A DNA stretch of 64,000 nucleotides, from positions 3,038,001 through 3,102,000 of the forward strand of contig NZ_CP029191.1 in NCBI RefSeq assembly GCF_008642335.1, given 5' to 3'. The position numbers and the translations under genes are program-made. Source of the DNA: Streptomyces venezuelae (GTDB lineage: Bacteria > Actinomycetota > Actinomycetes > Streptomycetales > Streptomycetaceae). The notes under the pieces were generated by a model. It worked only from the letters and a program-made list of their open reading frames with translations, had not been told where the DNA came from and did no database searches. Within the stretch, counting starts at the first letter, position 1, and each line of letters opens with the position of its first letter. Positions 45,063 to 53,068 of this stretch are shown piece after piece.

Positions 45063-45611
45063 GTGAGCGGCAGCGACAGCATGTGGGTGAGCACGTCGAT
45101 GCCGTACCTCAAGCCCCGGGCGAAAGGGCAACCCGACGCCTGGGGCGAAGAGGCAGCGGCCCGCGGCGGCACGGGCACCCAACGCATCGCCCACGCAGGC
45201 GAGGTCCCCGCCCCGGCCGACGTCGCGGACCTCCTCGGCATCGCCCCCGGAGACCCCGTCGTCGTACGCCGCCGCATCATCGAACTCGACGGTGAACCCT
45301 GCGAACTGACGGACACCTACTATCCCGTCACGATCGCCCGCGGCACGCCGCTCGCCGGAACAGCCAAGATCCGCGGCGGCGCCGTAACGCTCCTGGCGAG
45401 CCTCGGCCACGTAGGCGTACGCGTCTGGGAGGACGTAACGGCCCGCATGCCCACCACCGAGGAACGCACAACGCTCCGCCTGGACCCATCCGCACCGGTC
45501 CTGCGCCTGCACCGGGTGACACTCGACCACGAGGGCCACCCCATCCAGGCGGACCTGATGCTGATGCCCGCCCACCGCCAACAGCTTCGCTACGAGATCG
45601 ACATCAGCTGA
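45063..45611 (+). CDS. UTRA-domain protein lacking the GntR DNA-binding domain
   Basis: 182 residues; GTG after aggag. The whole protein corresponds to the UTRA effector-binding domain of HutC/GntR regulators: ADVADLLGIAPGDPVVVRRRIIELDGEPCELTDTYYP-type core, then ARMPTTEERTTLRLDPSAPVLRLHRVTLDHEGHPIQADLMLMP, which is the family signature. No winged-helix sequence precedes it, and the 40-bp gap after the YVTN gene has no room for one. It may sense a small molecule and act on a partner regulator, or be a reduced gene kept for ligand binding. Its 3' end is 25 bp from the convergent methyltransferase gene. Confidence 0.85.
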   Translation: MSGSDSMWVSTSMPYLKPRAKGQPDAWGEEAAARGGTGTQRIAHAGEVPAPADVADLLGIAPGDPVVVRRRIIELDGEPCELTDTYYPVTIARGTPLAGTAKIRGGAVTLLASLGHVGVRVWEDVTARMPTTEERTTLRLDPSAPVLRLHRVTLDHEGHPIQADLMLMPAHRQQLRYEIDIS

Positions 45612-45636
45612 CCGCGCCTGTCGCAGCGCAATACCG

Positions 45637-46770
45637 TCACACCCAAGTGAGCCGTTGTCCCGCCGGACCGACATGCAGCCGCATCCGGTCCGCCGCCGGA
45701 GACCCGTCCGATCGCCACCGCGTGACCCGCTCAGTGATCCGGTCCCACATGCGCTCCCCGCCGCCCTGCCGGACCATCCACCGCCCGCCGTCGCGGAAGA
45801 GGGCCGCCCACACCCCGGCGGCCACGTCGATCACGACATGCTCCGTCCGCCCGGCCCGTTCCAGCGTGAGCCGTTGCGCACCCGGCACCGCGGACTGTGC
45901 CACGAACCGCGCCGTCCAGTCGTCGAGTACGTCCGCCCCCAACTCCGCGGGCTCCGCATTGCCCTCGTCCAGGTTCGGCAGGACTCCGAGCGGGGGCGGC
46001 AGGTGAGGCCTGGCCAGCATGAACGAATCCTGCCCGCCGAGAACCGGGCCGCTCGCCGTGCCGTCGTCGGCGACCGTGAGCCGTACGAGTTCGGATGCCT
46101 GCATCCATCCGCCGACGGTGACCAGAACTTCGCCCCCGGGCCGGGTCTGCGCCAGCCACTCACCGGGCACGGTGTGGACGCCGCACGTGGCGATCACCCG
46201 GTCATAGGGGTGGCCCGGGTCGTGCCCCGCCAGCCCGTCCCCGGTCAAGCGCGCAGGCCAGTACCCGGCACCCGCGAGCGCGATACCGGCACGCGCCGAC
46301 ACCTCCGCGTCGACCTCGACCGTGGTGACGTTGTCCTCGCCGACGACGTGGGAGAGCAGGGCGGTCGAATAACCCGTGCCCGTGCCGATCTCAAGGACGC
46401 GCGTCCCCTCCGCCGCCCGCAGGTCCTCCAGCATCCGCACGACGAGACTCGGCAGGGTGGAGGACGACGACGGAGCCGCCGCGATCCGCCCCTCCACCTG
46501 ATCGGGGAAGACACTGCCGGCCACCTGTGTCACGAGGGTGTCGTCCTCGTAGACCCGTGCCAACCCGGCGGCGCTTTCCCCGGCCACCGGGGCCACGGGC
46601 CGGTACCAGCCTCCGTCCTCGTACTCGAACCATCCTCGCGCGAGGAACGCCTCGCGGGGCACGGACAGCACGGCGGCTCTCCACTCCGGGCCGCGCAGGG
46701 CACCCGCTGCGGACAGCCTCCGCACGAGGTCGACTCGCAGCTGCTCCGACAGCGCGGTGTCAGCCATCAT
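45637..46770 (-). CDS. tgmC: Graspetide-associated PIMT-like O-methyltransferase
   Basis: 377 residues. Start ATG 46770, followed at once by ATG 46767; it overlaps the ATP-grasp gene by 11 bp. The N-terminal two-thirds is a protein-L-isoaspartate methyltransferase-like SAM domain: DDTLVTQV entry, [20 protein letters not shown] (residues 125-144), [37 protein letters not shown]. The C-terminal extension (~240-377) is specific to the ATP-grasp peptide maturase system. In related clusters such PIMT homologues methylate an Asp of the ester-linked peptide, producing aspartimide (established for fuscimiditide-type graspetides). Here it would act on the peptide encoded three genes upstream in the operon order. 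Confidence 0.88.
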   Translation of the reverse strand: MMADTALSEQLRVDLVRRLSAAGALRGPEWRAAVLSVPREAFLARGWFEYEDGGWYRPVAPVAGESAAGLARVYEDDTLVTQVAGSVFPDQVEGRIAAAPSSSSTLPSLVVRMLEDLRAAEGTRVLEIGTGTGYSTALLSHVVGEDNVTTVEVDAEVSARAGIALAGAGYWPARLTGDGLAGHDPGHPYDRVIATCGVHTVPGEWLAQTRPGGEVLVTVGGWMQASELVRLTVADDGTASGPVLGGQDSFMLARPHLPPPLGVLPNLDEGNAEPAELGADVLDDWTARFVAQSAVPGAQRLTLERAGRTEHVVIDVAAGVWAALFRDGGRWMVRQGGGERMWDRITERVTRWRSDGSPAADRMRLHVGPAGQRLTWV

Positions 46771-47719
46771 GGCTCGCTCCGTTCTCCAGAAGGTCGGCGA
46801 CCGCGGTCGTGATCGGCAGACCGGCCGTGTCTTCGAGCCACGCCCATTGACCGTTGGGATTGCACTCCAGGAACCACCATGTGCCGTCCGCGGTCACCGC
46901 GAAGTCGAAGGCACCGAAGTTCAGCCCGAAGTGGGCGAGGAACCGGAACAGAGCACCGCGCACCACGTCCGGGCATGACACCGCCTCGTAACGGAGATTT
47001 CGGTACGCGGCCCGCCAGTCCACCACCCCCGGCGGAGCGACGATGCGGGCGCCGAGCACCTGCTTTCCGACGACGACCACCCGGGCATCGGCCACTTTGG
47101 GCACCCGCGCCTGGAACAGGTGCGCACTGTGGCCCACGTCTTCGTCGACCTCGTCCGCCGCGACCGGAGCGGCCCAGATTCCGGCAGGCTCGTCGTCGAG
47201 CCAGTAAGCCCCCGCGTGCAAGGGCTTGTAAATCGTGGCCTGTTGAGCACAGAAGTCCTTGGCCTTCACCAGTTCATTGGTGATCAGGGTGGCAGGAACG
47301 GTGAACCCGGCCTTGAGCGCCGCTGCCAGTTGCGCAGGCTTGTACTCCGCCCGCGCGATGGCCTGCGGATGACTCACATACGAGCACCCCGACAGCGCTC
47401 CCAGCACGCCGCCCAGGCCGCGCCGGTTCTCCTGCCCCGCGAACCGGCCCGCCTGCTCGCCGACGCCGGTCGGGTACGGGCTCGGCCGCCGGTGATAGAG
47501 AGCGCGCACCGCTGCCAGGTCAACCGTGCGCTGTCCGACTGTCAGCCGTCCGTTCCACCCGTCCGCGCCGAGCCGTGCGGCGAGCACCGCCGACGCCGGA
47601 AAGTCGCGTCCCGGGTCGAACCGGAGGACGGGCACTCGTCGTCGGTTCAACTCCGCGATGACCAGATCGGCGGTCGCGTCCTCGTACTCCGTGCAGACAA
47701 GCACCGCGCGTCCGCCCAT
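46760..47719 (-). CDS. tgmB: ATP-grasp ribosomal peptide maturase (graspetide ligase)
   Basis: 319 residues; ATG 47719 with ggagggg upstream, preferred to the open extension to 47749. [25 protein letters not shown] begins the preATP-grasp domain, which contains [13 protein letters not shown] and [11 protein letters not shown]; the ATP-binding part includes [25 protein letters not shown] and the metal-binding [14 protein letters not shown]. These match the TgmB/GRASP_SAV group of peptide ligases, which join Asp/Glu side chains to Thr/Ser/Lys side chains in the precursor, giving macrolactones or macrolactams. It begins 10 nt after the precursor stop, and ends overlapping the methyltransferase start, a tightly coupled order. 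Confidence 0.9.
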   Translation of the reverse strand: MGGRAVLVCTEYEDATADLVIAELNRRRVPVLRFDPGRDFPASAVLAARLGADGWNGRLTVGQRTVDLAAVRALYHRRPSPYPTGVGEQAGRFAGQENRRGLGGVLGALSGCSYVSHPQAIARAEYKPAQLAAALKAGFTVPATLITNELVKAKDFCAQQATIYKPLHAGAYWLDDEPAGIWAAPVAADEVDEDVGHSAHLFQARVPKVADARVVVVGKQVLGARIVAPPGVVDWRAAYRNLRYEAVSCPDVVRGALFRFLAHFGLNFGAFDFAVTADGTWWFLECNPNGQWAWLEDTAGLPITTAVADLLENGASHDG

Positions 47720-47729
47720 GCCACCCCTC

Positions 47730-48002
47730 CTAATCCTGGGCGGCGTCATGGCCGGAGTCGGCGTCCATCCTGCCGTCCTTGCCGACCTGCGTGGGCGGGT
47801 AGGTGTTGACCGACGTCCCGTGTTTGCCGAGTTCGACCGGCCTCGCCTCCCCGTCGCCCCCGACCCATCGACCGGTCTGGGCGACGGGGTCGATGCCCGC
47901 GTACTGCCAGGGCGAGGGCGATCCGTTACGCAACGGGACCAGCCGTCGCAGCGCCCACGGGCTCCGCACCTTTGCCCCCGTGACTGTGGTCAGTGTTTGC
48001 AT
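47730..48002 (-). CDS. tgmA: Graspetide (ATP-grasp-modified RiPP) precursor peptide
   Basis: 90 residues from ATG 48002 with a very strong gaggaggag ribosome site. Leader part: MQTLTTVTG, then SPWALRRLVPL (residues 14-24), an element typical of ATP-grasp target precursors, and a WxVGGDGEARP block. The putative core is residues ~60-90: GKHGTSVNTYPPT with hydroxyl donors Thr63, Ser64, Thr67, Thr71, followed by GKDGRMDADSGHDAAQD with acidic acceptors Asp76, Asp80, Asp82, Asp86, Asp90. The Asp76-Gly77 step is a good aspartimide site for the PIMT-like enzyme. Ring pattern and cleavage point are inference. Overlaps the upstream small gene by 13 nt. Confidence 0.82.
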   Translation of the reverse strand: MQTLTTVTGAKVRSPWALRRLVPLRNGSPSPWQYAGIDPVAQTGRWVGGDGEARPVELGKHGTSVNTYPPTQVGKDGRMDADSGHDAAQD

Positions 48003-48265
48003 TGCTCCTCCTCGATCGTTTTCCTGTCGCGGCCGTGCGACTGGACGCGCACCATGTGATCGAGCTCCGCGAGGCACGGGCCGCACCCGTACACGTCGCC
48101 CGTCGCTCCGGGGGTCCGTACGGAGCCGACCCACAGCACTCGCACGTCTTCGCGTCGGCAATACAGCCAACAGGTGCCGACCACCCACGAGTTGCCGTCA
48201 TCGACCTGCGCGACGAGCGGCCACGCGTCGCGCCACGGCCGTGCCACGGCCGGATGGAAGGTCAC
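47990..48265 (-). CDS. Small hypothetical protein beside the graspetide precursor (91 aa)
   Basis: 91 residues from GTG 48265, with gaggg six bases upstream. The sequence has VTFHPAVARPWRDAWPLV, a Trp-rich SWVVGTCWLYCRREDVRVLWVG block and YGCGPCLAELDHMV with a CxxC, then a charged tail ending EEEQCKH. Four or five cysteines and two histidines could bind a metal. The stop lies 13 nt inside the precursor gene, so the two are translationally coupled. No family was recognised. It may be a chaperone or regulator for the RiPP pathway, but this is a guess based on position. Confidence 0.6.
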   Translation of the reverse strand: MTFHPAVARPWRDAWPLVAQVDDGNSWVVGTCWLYCRREDVRVLWVGSVRTPGATGDVYGCGPCLAELDHMVRVQSHGRDRKTIEEEQCKH

Positions 48266-48302
48266 CCTCCGCCCTCGGACGCACCGCCGGACGTGCGACG
48301 CG

Positions 48303-48788
48303 TCACCGCCCCGTCCCCTCCGCGCTGCGCGCCGAGTCCCTGACGTGCAGGAAGCCTCCCGCCTTCTCGATCTCACGGGCGACCTCGTCGTACTCCTGCG
48401 CGACAGACGAGATCATCGACCGCCACGCCGTGAGCACCGCTCCCGCCTCGGCCGCCTTGATCCGGTCCAAGGCCTGCCCCAGCCCCGCGCGCCCGTGCGG
48501 CGGCAGCAACCCCACGTGCTCCTCGATCACTTCGGTGATCTCCCAGCCGAACGCGGCGGCGTACTGCGTGCACTCCCTGCGCGGGGCCGCGATATCCGCG
48601 CCTGCGGCGCCGGACAGGTAGATCACACAGCGGAACCGCTCTATGCGCGCGACCACGGCCGGTACGCCGGTCTCGCCCGGCGTGACGCCCGCCGACGCGT
48701 CGGCGAGGCCCTGCCGTCGCCTCAGCTGCCCCTCGGTACGACGAGCCGCACACGGCTCCTGCCCCTGATCACGTTCGCTGCTGACCAT
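48303..48788 (-). CDS. Resolvase-like small protein, probably catalytically dead
   Basis: 161 residues; ATG 48788. Residues ~45-155 follow the N-terminal domain of serine recombinases (RFRCVIYLSGAAGADIAAPRRECTQYAAAFGWEITEVIEEH..., LGQALDRIKAAEAGAVLTAW, EVAREIEKAGGFLHVRD). The usual IYxRVS catalytic stretch reads IYLSGA, so the nucleophilic Ser and its conserved Arg are missing, and the later DRL-R element is AWRSMIS. No DNA-binding C-terminal domain follows. It is not a usable recombinase; such proteins also occur as accessory genes beside regulators in Streptomyces. It sits 37 bp upstream of the small protein, within the same transcription unit. Confidence 0.65.
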   Translation of the reverse strand: MVSSERDQGQEPCAARRTEGQLRRRQGLADASAGVTPGETGVPAVVARIERFRCVIYLSGAAGADIAAPRRECTQYAAAFGWEITEVIEEHVGLLPPHGRAGLGQALDRIKAAEAGAVLTAWRSMISSVAQEYDEVAREIEKAGGFLHVRDSARSAEGTGR

Positions 48789-48881
48789 GCGGATATCGTG
48801 TCGGCACGATCACCCAGAGTGAAGAGACGGGGCGTCCGAGCGGCGGGGGTTGCCTCGCCCCGGCTCCTACGCTCCGTACGA

Positions 48882-50084
48882 CTACGCGATGAGCGGCATC
48901 CCGATGAGTTCGCCGATGTTACGAACCCGCGCCGTCGACACCTTCGCGAGCCGCTTCCCGATGACGCCGGGCAGCGCCTGGTGCCTGACCCACTCGGGGG
49001 CGTCGAGCGCCACCTCGATGAGGGTGTCCGCCGCCTGGTCGTGCAGACCGACCGCGCACTGGGCCAGGGCGACGTCGAGCTTGTAGCGGTTGCGGGCCAG
49101 CTTGGGCATGGAGCGGGGGAGTTCGGCGCGCGCCGCCAGGGTCAGTGCTTTGCCGTGGTTCCCGAGCGCCACGGCGATCCCCACCGCCTCCGTACTCGCC
49201 GCGGTCGGGCCGAAGTGCGTGCCGTGCAGCGTCACGTCACGCCCGAGCCGCGCGGCGGCCGCGTGAGCCTGAGAGAGGTAGTCGTCCGCCACGGCGGAGT
49301 CTCCCTTGCGTGACGCCGCCACCGCCGCGGAGACCATCAACCGGCCATACCCAAGCAGTTGCGGGCTCGACGCCTTGCTGAACGACGGCTCGATCCGAAG
49401 GGCCGCACGCTCCGCCACCGTGATCGCCCTGGACACCTTCGCGCTGCGCAAATAGATCCACGACAACGTCGACTCGAGGAGCGCGACTTGAACCAGGTCA
49501 CCGGACTCGTCCGCCAGACGTCGCGCAGAGATCAGCGCGCTCAGGGCCAGGTCACGCTGGCCGAGCAGGATCGCCGCCGAGGAGGCGAACTGGTACGTGC
49601 CGGCGAGGACCGCCCCCAGCCGTTCGCGTTCTTCGCCCGTGGCCTGCCCGTACCGGACGCTGCCTTCCAGCAGGACCTTCGCGATGAGTTCACTCAACTC
49701 CCCGTACGCGCCCTGCCAGTACGTGGCACACACTCGCTCGTGGGCCGCCGCCAGTTCGGCGAGCGAGCTCGGCTCCTCGATGCCGTCCCAGTCTCCGAGG
49801 GCGCTGTCGTGCACCGCGTCGGAAAGGCGGCGCAGGGCCGCCCGGGTGTCCTGGTTCGTCGCCCGTCTCGGGGCCTGCTGCCCCAGGATCACGGACACGT
49901 CCGACTTCAGCGCGTGCGCGAGCTTGAGAAGCGAACCGATGGACAACTCCCCCCGGTCCTGCTCCGCCTTCTGCACCAGCGCCAGTGACAGCCCCGACGC
50001 CTCGGCGAGCCCCTGCTGCGTCAGATCGGAGCCCCGCAAATGCTTGATGCGCTTACCGGTCGTCAGGTCGGCCCAGTTGCTCAC
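48882..50084 (-). CDS. XRE-family regulator with TPR-like domain
   Basis: 400 residues; GTG 50084. The N-terminal helix-turn-helix (~8-68) reads GKRIKHLRGSDLTQQGLAEASGLSLALVQKAEQDRG. The rest is helical with TPR-like repeats (LSALISARRLADESGDLVQVALLESTL, GKALTLAARAELPRSMPK, LIEVALDAPEWV), the design of Streptomyces ligand- or peptide-sensing XRE-TPR regulators. First gene of the minus-strand graspetide block. TPR-XRE regulators often sense signalling peptides, so control by the peptide product is worth considering (inference). Confidence 0.87.
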   Translation of the reverse strand: MSNWADLTTGKRIKHLRGSDLTQQGLAEASGLSLALVQKAEQDRGELSIGSLLKLAHALKSDVSVILGQQAPRRATNQDTRAALRRLSDAVHDSALGDWDGIEEPSSLAELAAAHERVCATYWQGAYGELSELIAKVLLEGSVRYGQATGEERERLGAVLAGTYQFASSAAILLGQRDLALSALISARRLADESGDLVQVALLESTLSWIYLRSAKVSRAITVAERAALRIEPSFSKASSPQLLGYGRLMVSAAVAASRKGDSAVADDYLSQAHAAAARLGRDVTLHGTHFGPTAASTEAVGIAVALGNHGKALTLAARAELPRSMPKLARNRYKLDVALAQCAVGLHDQAADTLIEVALDAPEWVRHQALPGVIGKRLAKVSTARVRNIGELIGMPLIA

Positions 50085-50105
50085 GATCGCCCCAATGGGT
50101 TGCTC

Positions 50106-50145
50106 AAGCTGAAAGCTGCAAGCTGAAAACTGAAAGCTGCTGAAC
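50106..50145. repeat. Short tandem repeats in the XRE promoter region
   Basis: Iterated aagctgaa/aaactgaa/gctgctgaa units of about 8-11 bp, all within 25-60 bp upstream of the XRE start and within the 110-bp gap to the next operon's 3' end. The stretch is much more A/T-rich than its surroundings and likely overlaps the promoter; repeat-number variation there could alter expression. Confidence 0.55.
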
Positions 50146-50194
50146 TCCGATGGTAGGCCTCAACACCCCCGCCCCCAGGGCGAACACCGCAGCC

Positions 50195-51682
50195 TCAGCC
50201 CACCACCTCGTACAGAACCTGCCCCCGCGGCCCCGTAGCCACCCGCCGCAGCGCCGAGTCATCGGCCCGCAGCCCCCCGTCCCCGGGATACTCCACGACC
50301 CACCGCACCCCGTACCGCCGCAGGATGTCCAGCCGTTCGCCCCGCGACGTGCCCGGCGCGAAATAGTCCCGCACCGCGGTGACCCGTCGCTCCTGGTCCG
50401 GCAGGAAGAAGTCCGGGTAGCCGGGCGCCACCGTGTAGGGCCCGTACGCCGGGATCTGGCGGGACGGGAACGTCTTCGCCATCACCACGTCGCCGTACTC
50501 GACCTCCCGGGTCAGCCAGTTGTAGCCCGGCCACGGCGGCCGGTACTTCGCCGCGGCCCACGCGGGCAACGCATCACGCGGCACCACATACCCGAGCGTC
50601 CCCGCCTGCGTCCACGCCCCGACGAGCAGCGCCGCGCCAAGGAGCCCCGCGAAGACGCGCCGCCCCCCGACACGCCCCAACTCGAAGACTTCGAGCGCCG
50701 CCGCCAGCTGGGCCGGGATCAGGACCGCCGGCAGCACCCTGCCCCACGAGTAGTGGCCGGACAGGCCGCCCGCCGCGAACACCGCGGCGCCGAGGAGGAA
50801 GAAGAGGACGAGCGGGTCCCGGTGAAACCGGCGCCAGCGCAGGAGCAACGCCCCCACCCCCACCAGCGCCAGGCCGAAGTGCGGAAGCAGGTCGCGGTAG
50901 AGCGAGCGGTGGATCTGTTCCAGGCCGCCGACCCCGAACAGGTCGAAGAAGGAGTAGTACGGCCAGAGCCCCAGCAGCACCACCCCCAGCGCCACGCCAC
51001 CCGCCAGCCGCATCAGCACCGCCCGCGACGGCCAAGGCCGCGACCCGAGCACCATCGCGAGGCCGCCGACCGACGCCACGACCCCCGTGAACTGGTGGCA
51101 CAGGAGGATCGCCGCCCAGAGCAGGCCGAGGCCCAAGAAGACCGGCCAGGCATCCACCGCCCCCCTCAACGCCTTCCGCAGCAGCGCCCAGAAGTGGAAG
51201 GAGAGGCCCAGCGCGAACGTACTGGGGTAGGAGACCGTCAGGGCCAGGGAGTTGAGGCCCGGGAATCCGCTCCAGTTGAACAGCGCCGGACCCCAGAGCA
51301 GGACCAGGCAGAGCAGAGCCAGAGGCGGCGCCGCCCGCCGCGTGCTGAACGTACGTACAAAACGAAACACCCCCGTCACCAGCAAGCTCAGCCCCGCCAC
51401 CGCCGCCACCCGCAGCACCACGAACGTGCCGAGCCCGGTCACCTTCGCCAGGCAGCCGAGCAGCAGCATCCACGGGGAGTAGTACGGGCTCGGCGTGTCC
51501 GCGTCGACCAGCGGGTTGCCCGGGTCGGCCAGGTGGTGGCGCAGGCGTTCGATCGTCGCCGCGTGGATGCCGAGGTCGCCCGCCCAGGGCAGGCGGACGA
51601 TCACGACGAGGAGCAGGACGAGGACGAGGACGGCCGCCGCCCAGGCGGCCCGTCCTATGGACCCTTTAGTGGCGACGCGCAT
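50195..51682 (-). CDS. Multi-pass membrane protein, GT-C-like, end of the lipid-sugar operon
   Basis: 495 residues; ATG 51682 overlaps the GtrA gene by 17 bp. About ten to twelve hydrophobic helices with GIHAATIERLRHHL, YYSPWMLLLGCLAKVTG, SYPSTFALGLSFHFW, LWPYYSFFDLFG, SGHYSWGRVLP, then a soluble end with DILRRYGVRWVVEYPGD. The same ordered motifs occur in the 28596-30191 protein. Likely a polyprenyl-phosphate-sugar transferase or an accessory to one; it is coupled to a DPM1-like synthase and GtrA, which would supply its donor. Confidence 0.75.
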   Translation of the reverse strand: MRVATKGSIGRAAWAAAVLVLVLLLVVIVRLPWAGDLGIHAATIERLRHHLADPGNPLVDADTPSPYYSPWMLLLGCLAKVTGLGTFVVLRVAAVAGLSLLVTGVFRFVRTFSTRRAAPPLALLCLVLLWGPALFNWSGFPGLNSLALTVSYPSTFALGLSFHFWALLRKALRGAVDAWPVFLGLGLLWAAILLCHQFTGVVASVGGLAMVLGSRPWPSRAVLMRLAGGVALGVVLLGLWPYYSFFDLFGVGGLEQIHRSLYRDLLPHFGLALVGVGALLLRWRRFHRDPLVLFFLLGAAVFAAGGLSGHYSWGRVLPAVLIPAQLAAALEVFELGRVGGRRVFAGLLGAALLVGAWTQAGTLGYVVPRDALPAWAAAKYRPPWPGYNWLTREVEYGDVVMAKTFPSRQIPAYGPYTVAPGYPDFFLPDQERRVTAVRDYFAPGTSRGERLDILRRYGVRWVVEYPGDGGLRADDSALRRVATGPRGQVLYEVVG

Positions 51683-52229
51683 CGTGCTGGAAGACCCACG
51701 TCCGGTAGACCAGGAAGCGGAACGCCGAGGCGAGGACGATCGACAGCGCCTTGGCGACGTTCGAGCCGAGCGGCCCGCTCATGTCCGCGCCGTGGTACGC
51801 CGCGTAGAACAGCAGGCTCTCCATCGCCACGCCGATCCCGCTGAAGGCGAAGAAGAGGGCGATCTGACGCTTCGTACGGGACGCGCGGTCGCGGTACGCG
51901 AAGAAGCGGAAGCCCAAGTAGTTCGTGCCCATGGCTACGCAGCTGGCCAGCACCGTCGCCGTCATCGGACCGGACGACACACCATGCAGCAGGAGGTTGA
52001 ACACCACCAGGTTCACTGCCACGCCACTGCCGCCGACGACCCCGAACTTCACGAGCTCCAGGAACAGCCTGCGCAGGCGGGCGACGGTGAGCCGGGGGGC
52101 AGGAGCGGAAACGGAGGCAGCCCCGGAAGCGGATTCGGGGGACCTGGGCGCCGGCGGCGCGGTCTGCGGCGCCTCGTGCACTGTCGGCGGGCTCGGGCTG
52201 GGCGGACTCGGCAGGGTCGACGGACTCAT
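51666..52229 (-). CDS. GtrA-family membrane protein (putative lipid-linked sugar flippase)
   Basis: 187 residues from ATG 52229, which overlaps the stop of the GT2 gene (atga). The first ~65 residues are Pro/Ser-rich and likely disordered. Residues ~66-180 form four membrane helices of the GtrA family: FLELVKFGVVGGSGVAVNLVVFNLLLH, VLASCVAMGTNYLGFRFFAYR, IALFFAFSGIGVAMESLLFYAAYH, VAKALSIVLASAFRFLVYRTWVF. GtrA proteins are thought to flip polyprenyl-phosphate sugars. It lies between the synthase and the GT-C-like protein that would supply and consume that lipid. Confidence 0.9.
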   Translation of the reverse strand: MSPSTLPSPPSPSPPTVHEAPQTAPPAPRSPESASGAASVSAPAPRLTVARLRRLFLELVKFGVVGGSGVAVNLVVFNLLLHGVSSGPMTATVLASCVAMGTNYLGFRFFAYRDRASRTKRQIALFFAFSGIGVAMESLLFYAAYHGADMSGPLGSNVAKALSIVLASAFRFLVYRTWVFQHDARRH

Positions 52230-53065
52230 CCCCGCACCCCCGCCCCGCGCCCACGCGCACTCGCGTCCAGCCGCAGCTTCCACGGCATGACCACCGACTC
52301 CAGCTGCACCATCAGGCTCATCTTCGACTCGCCGACCGTGCGGTCCTCGAAGTGGATCGGTACCTCCATGACGTCGAATCCGCGCCGCAGCGCCCGGTAC
52401 TTCATCTCGACCTGGAAGCTGTACCCCGCGCTGTCCACGGACGCGAGGTCGATCGCGCGCAGCGCGTCGGCGCGCCATAGGTTGAAGCCGCCGGTGATGT
52501 CGCGGACGCGGGTGCCGAGGATCGTGCCCGCGTAGGCGTTGGCCCAGCGGGAGAGCAGTTTGCGGTGGGCGCCCCACGCGTCGGAGAGCGTGCCGCCCTG
52601 AACGTACCGGCTGCCGATGACGACACCCGCGTCCGTGGCGAGCGCGACACCGAGCAGTTCGGCGGCCTTCGCCACGGGGTGGCTGCCGTCCGCGTCCATC
52701 TGCAGGACGTAGTGCGCGCCCTCGGCGACGGCCCGCGCCATGCCGGCGGCGTAGGCGCGGCCGAGGCCGTCCTTCTCGGTGCGGTGCAGGACGCTCATGC
52801 GGGCGCTGCCGTACCGCTCGGCGAAGCGTTCGGCGATCTGCCCGGTGCCGTCGGGGCTGGAGTCGTCGACGACGAGGAGGCGCAGGCCGGGCAGGGGCAG
52901 CGCCATGAGGGCCTCGGCCATGCCGGGCAGGTTCCCCGCCTCGTTGTACGTGGGCATGACGACGGTCAACGGCGTCGCGGCCCACGCCTCGGGCAGCCGG
53001 TCGGCGAGGCTCTCGGAGAGGTCACTCTCGGGATTCTCGAGATTCTCGGGAAGGTTCACAGTCAC
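52226..53065 (-). CDS. Polyprenyl-phosphate glycosyltransferase (DPM1-like GT2)
   Basis: 279 residues; GTG 53065 directly after the upstream stop. TPLTVVMPTYNEAGNLPGM, VVDDSSPDGTGQIA, RTEKDGLGRAYAAGM, LQMDADGSHP, DITGGFNLWRADAL and YSFQVEMKYRALRRGFDVMEVPI are the hallmarks of polyprenol-phosphate-mannose synthases (Ppm1/DPM1). The ~30-residue N-terminal extension is acidic. It transfers a sugar, probably mannose, from a nucleotide donor to polyprenyl phosphate. The upstream pyrophosphorylase would make that donor. No membrane helices at the C-terminus, so it is the soluble DPM1 type. Confidence 0.9.
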   Translation of the reverse strand: MTVNLPENLENPESDLSESLADRLPEAWAATPLTVVMPTYNEAGNLPGMAEALMALPLPGLRLLVVDDSSPDGTGQIAERFAERYGSARMSVLHRTEKDGLGRAYAAGMARAVAEGAHYVLQMDADGSHPVAKAAELLGVALATDAGVVIGSRYVQGGTLSDAWGAHRKLLSRWANAYAGTILGTRVRDITGGFNLWRADALRAIDLASVDSAGYSFQVEMKYRALRRGFDVMEVPIHFEDRTVGESKMSLMVQLESVVMPWKLRLDASARGRGAGVRG

Positions 53066-53068
53066 TGC

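Noticed and set aside
48303..48788. Active site-specific recombinase or integrase marking a mobile element
   Set aside because: Catalytic Ser missing, no DNA-binding domain, no attachment-site repeats or other element genes near.
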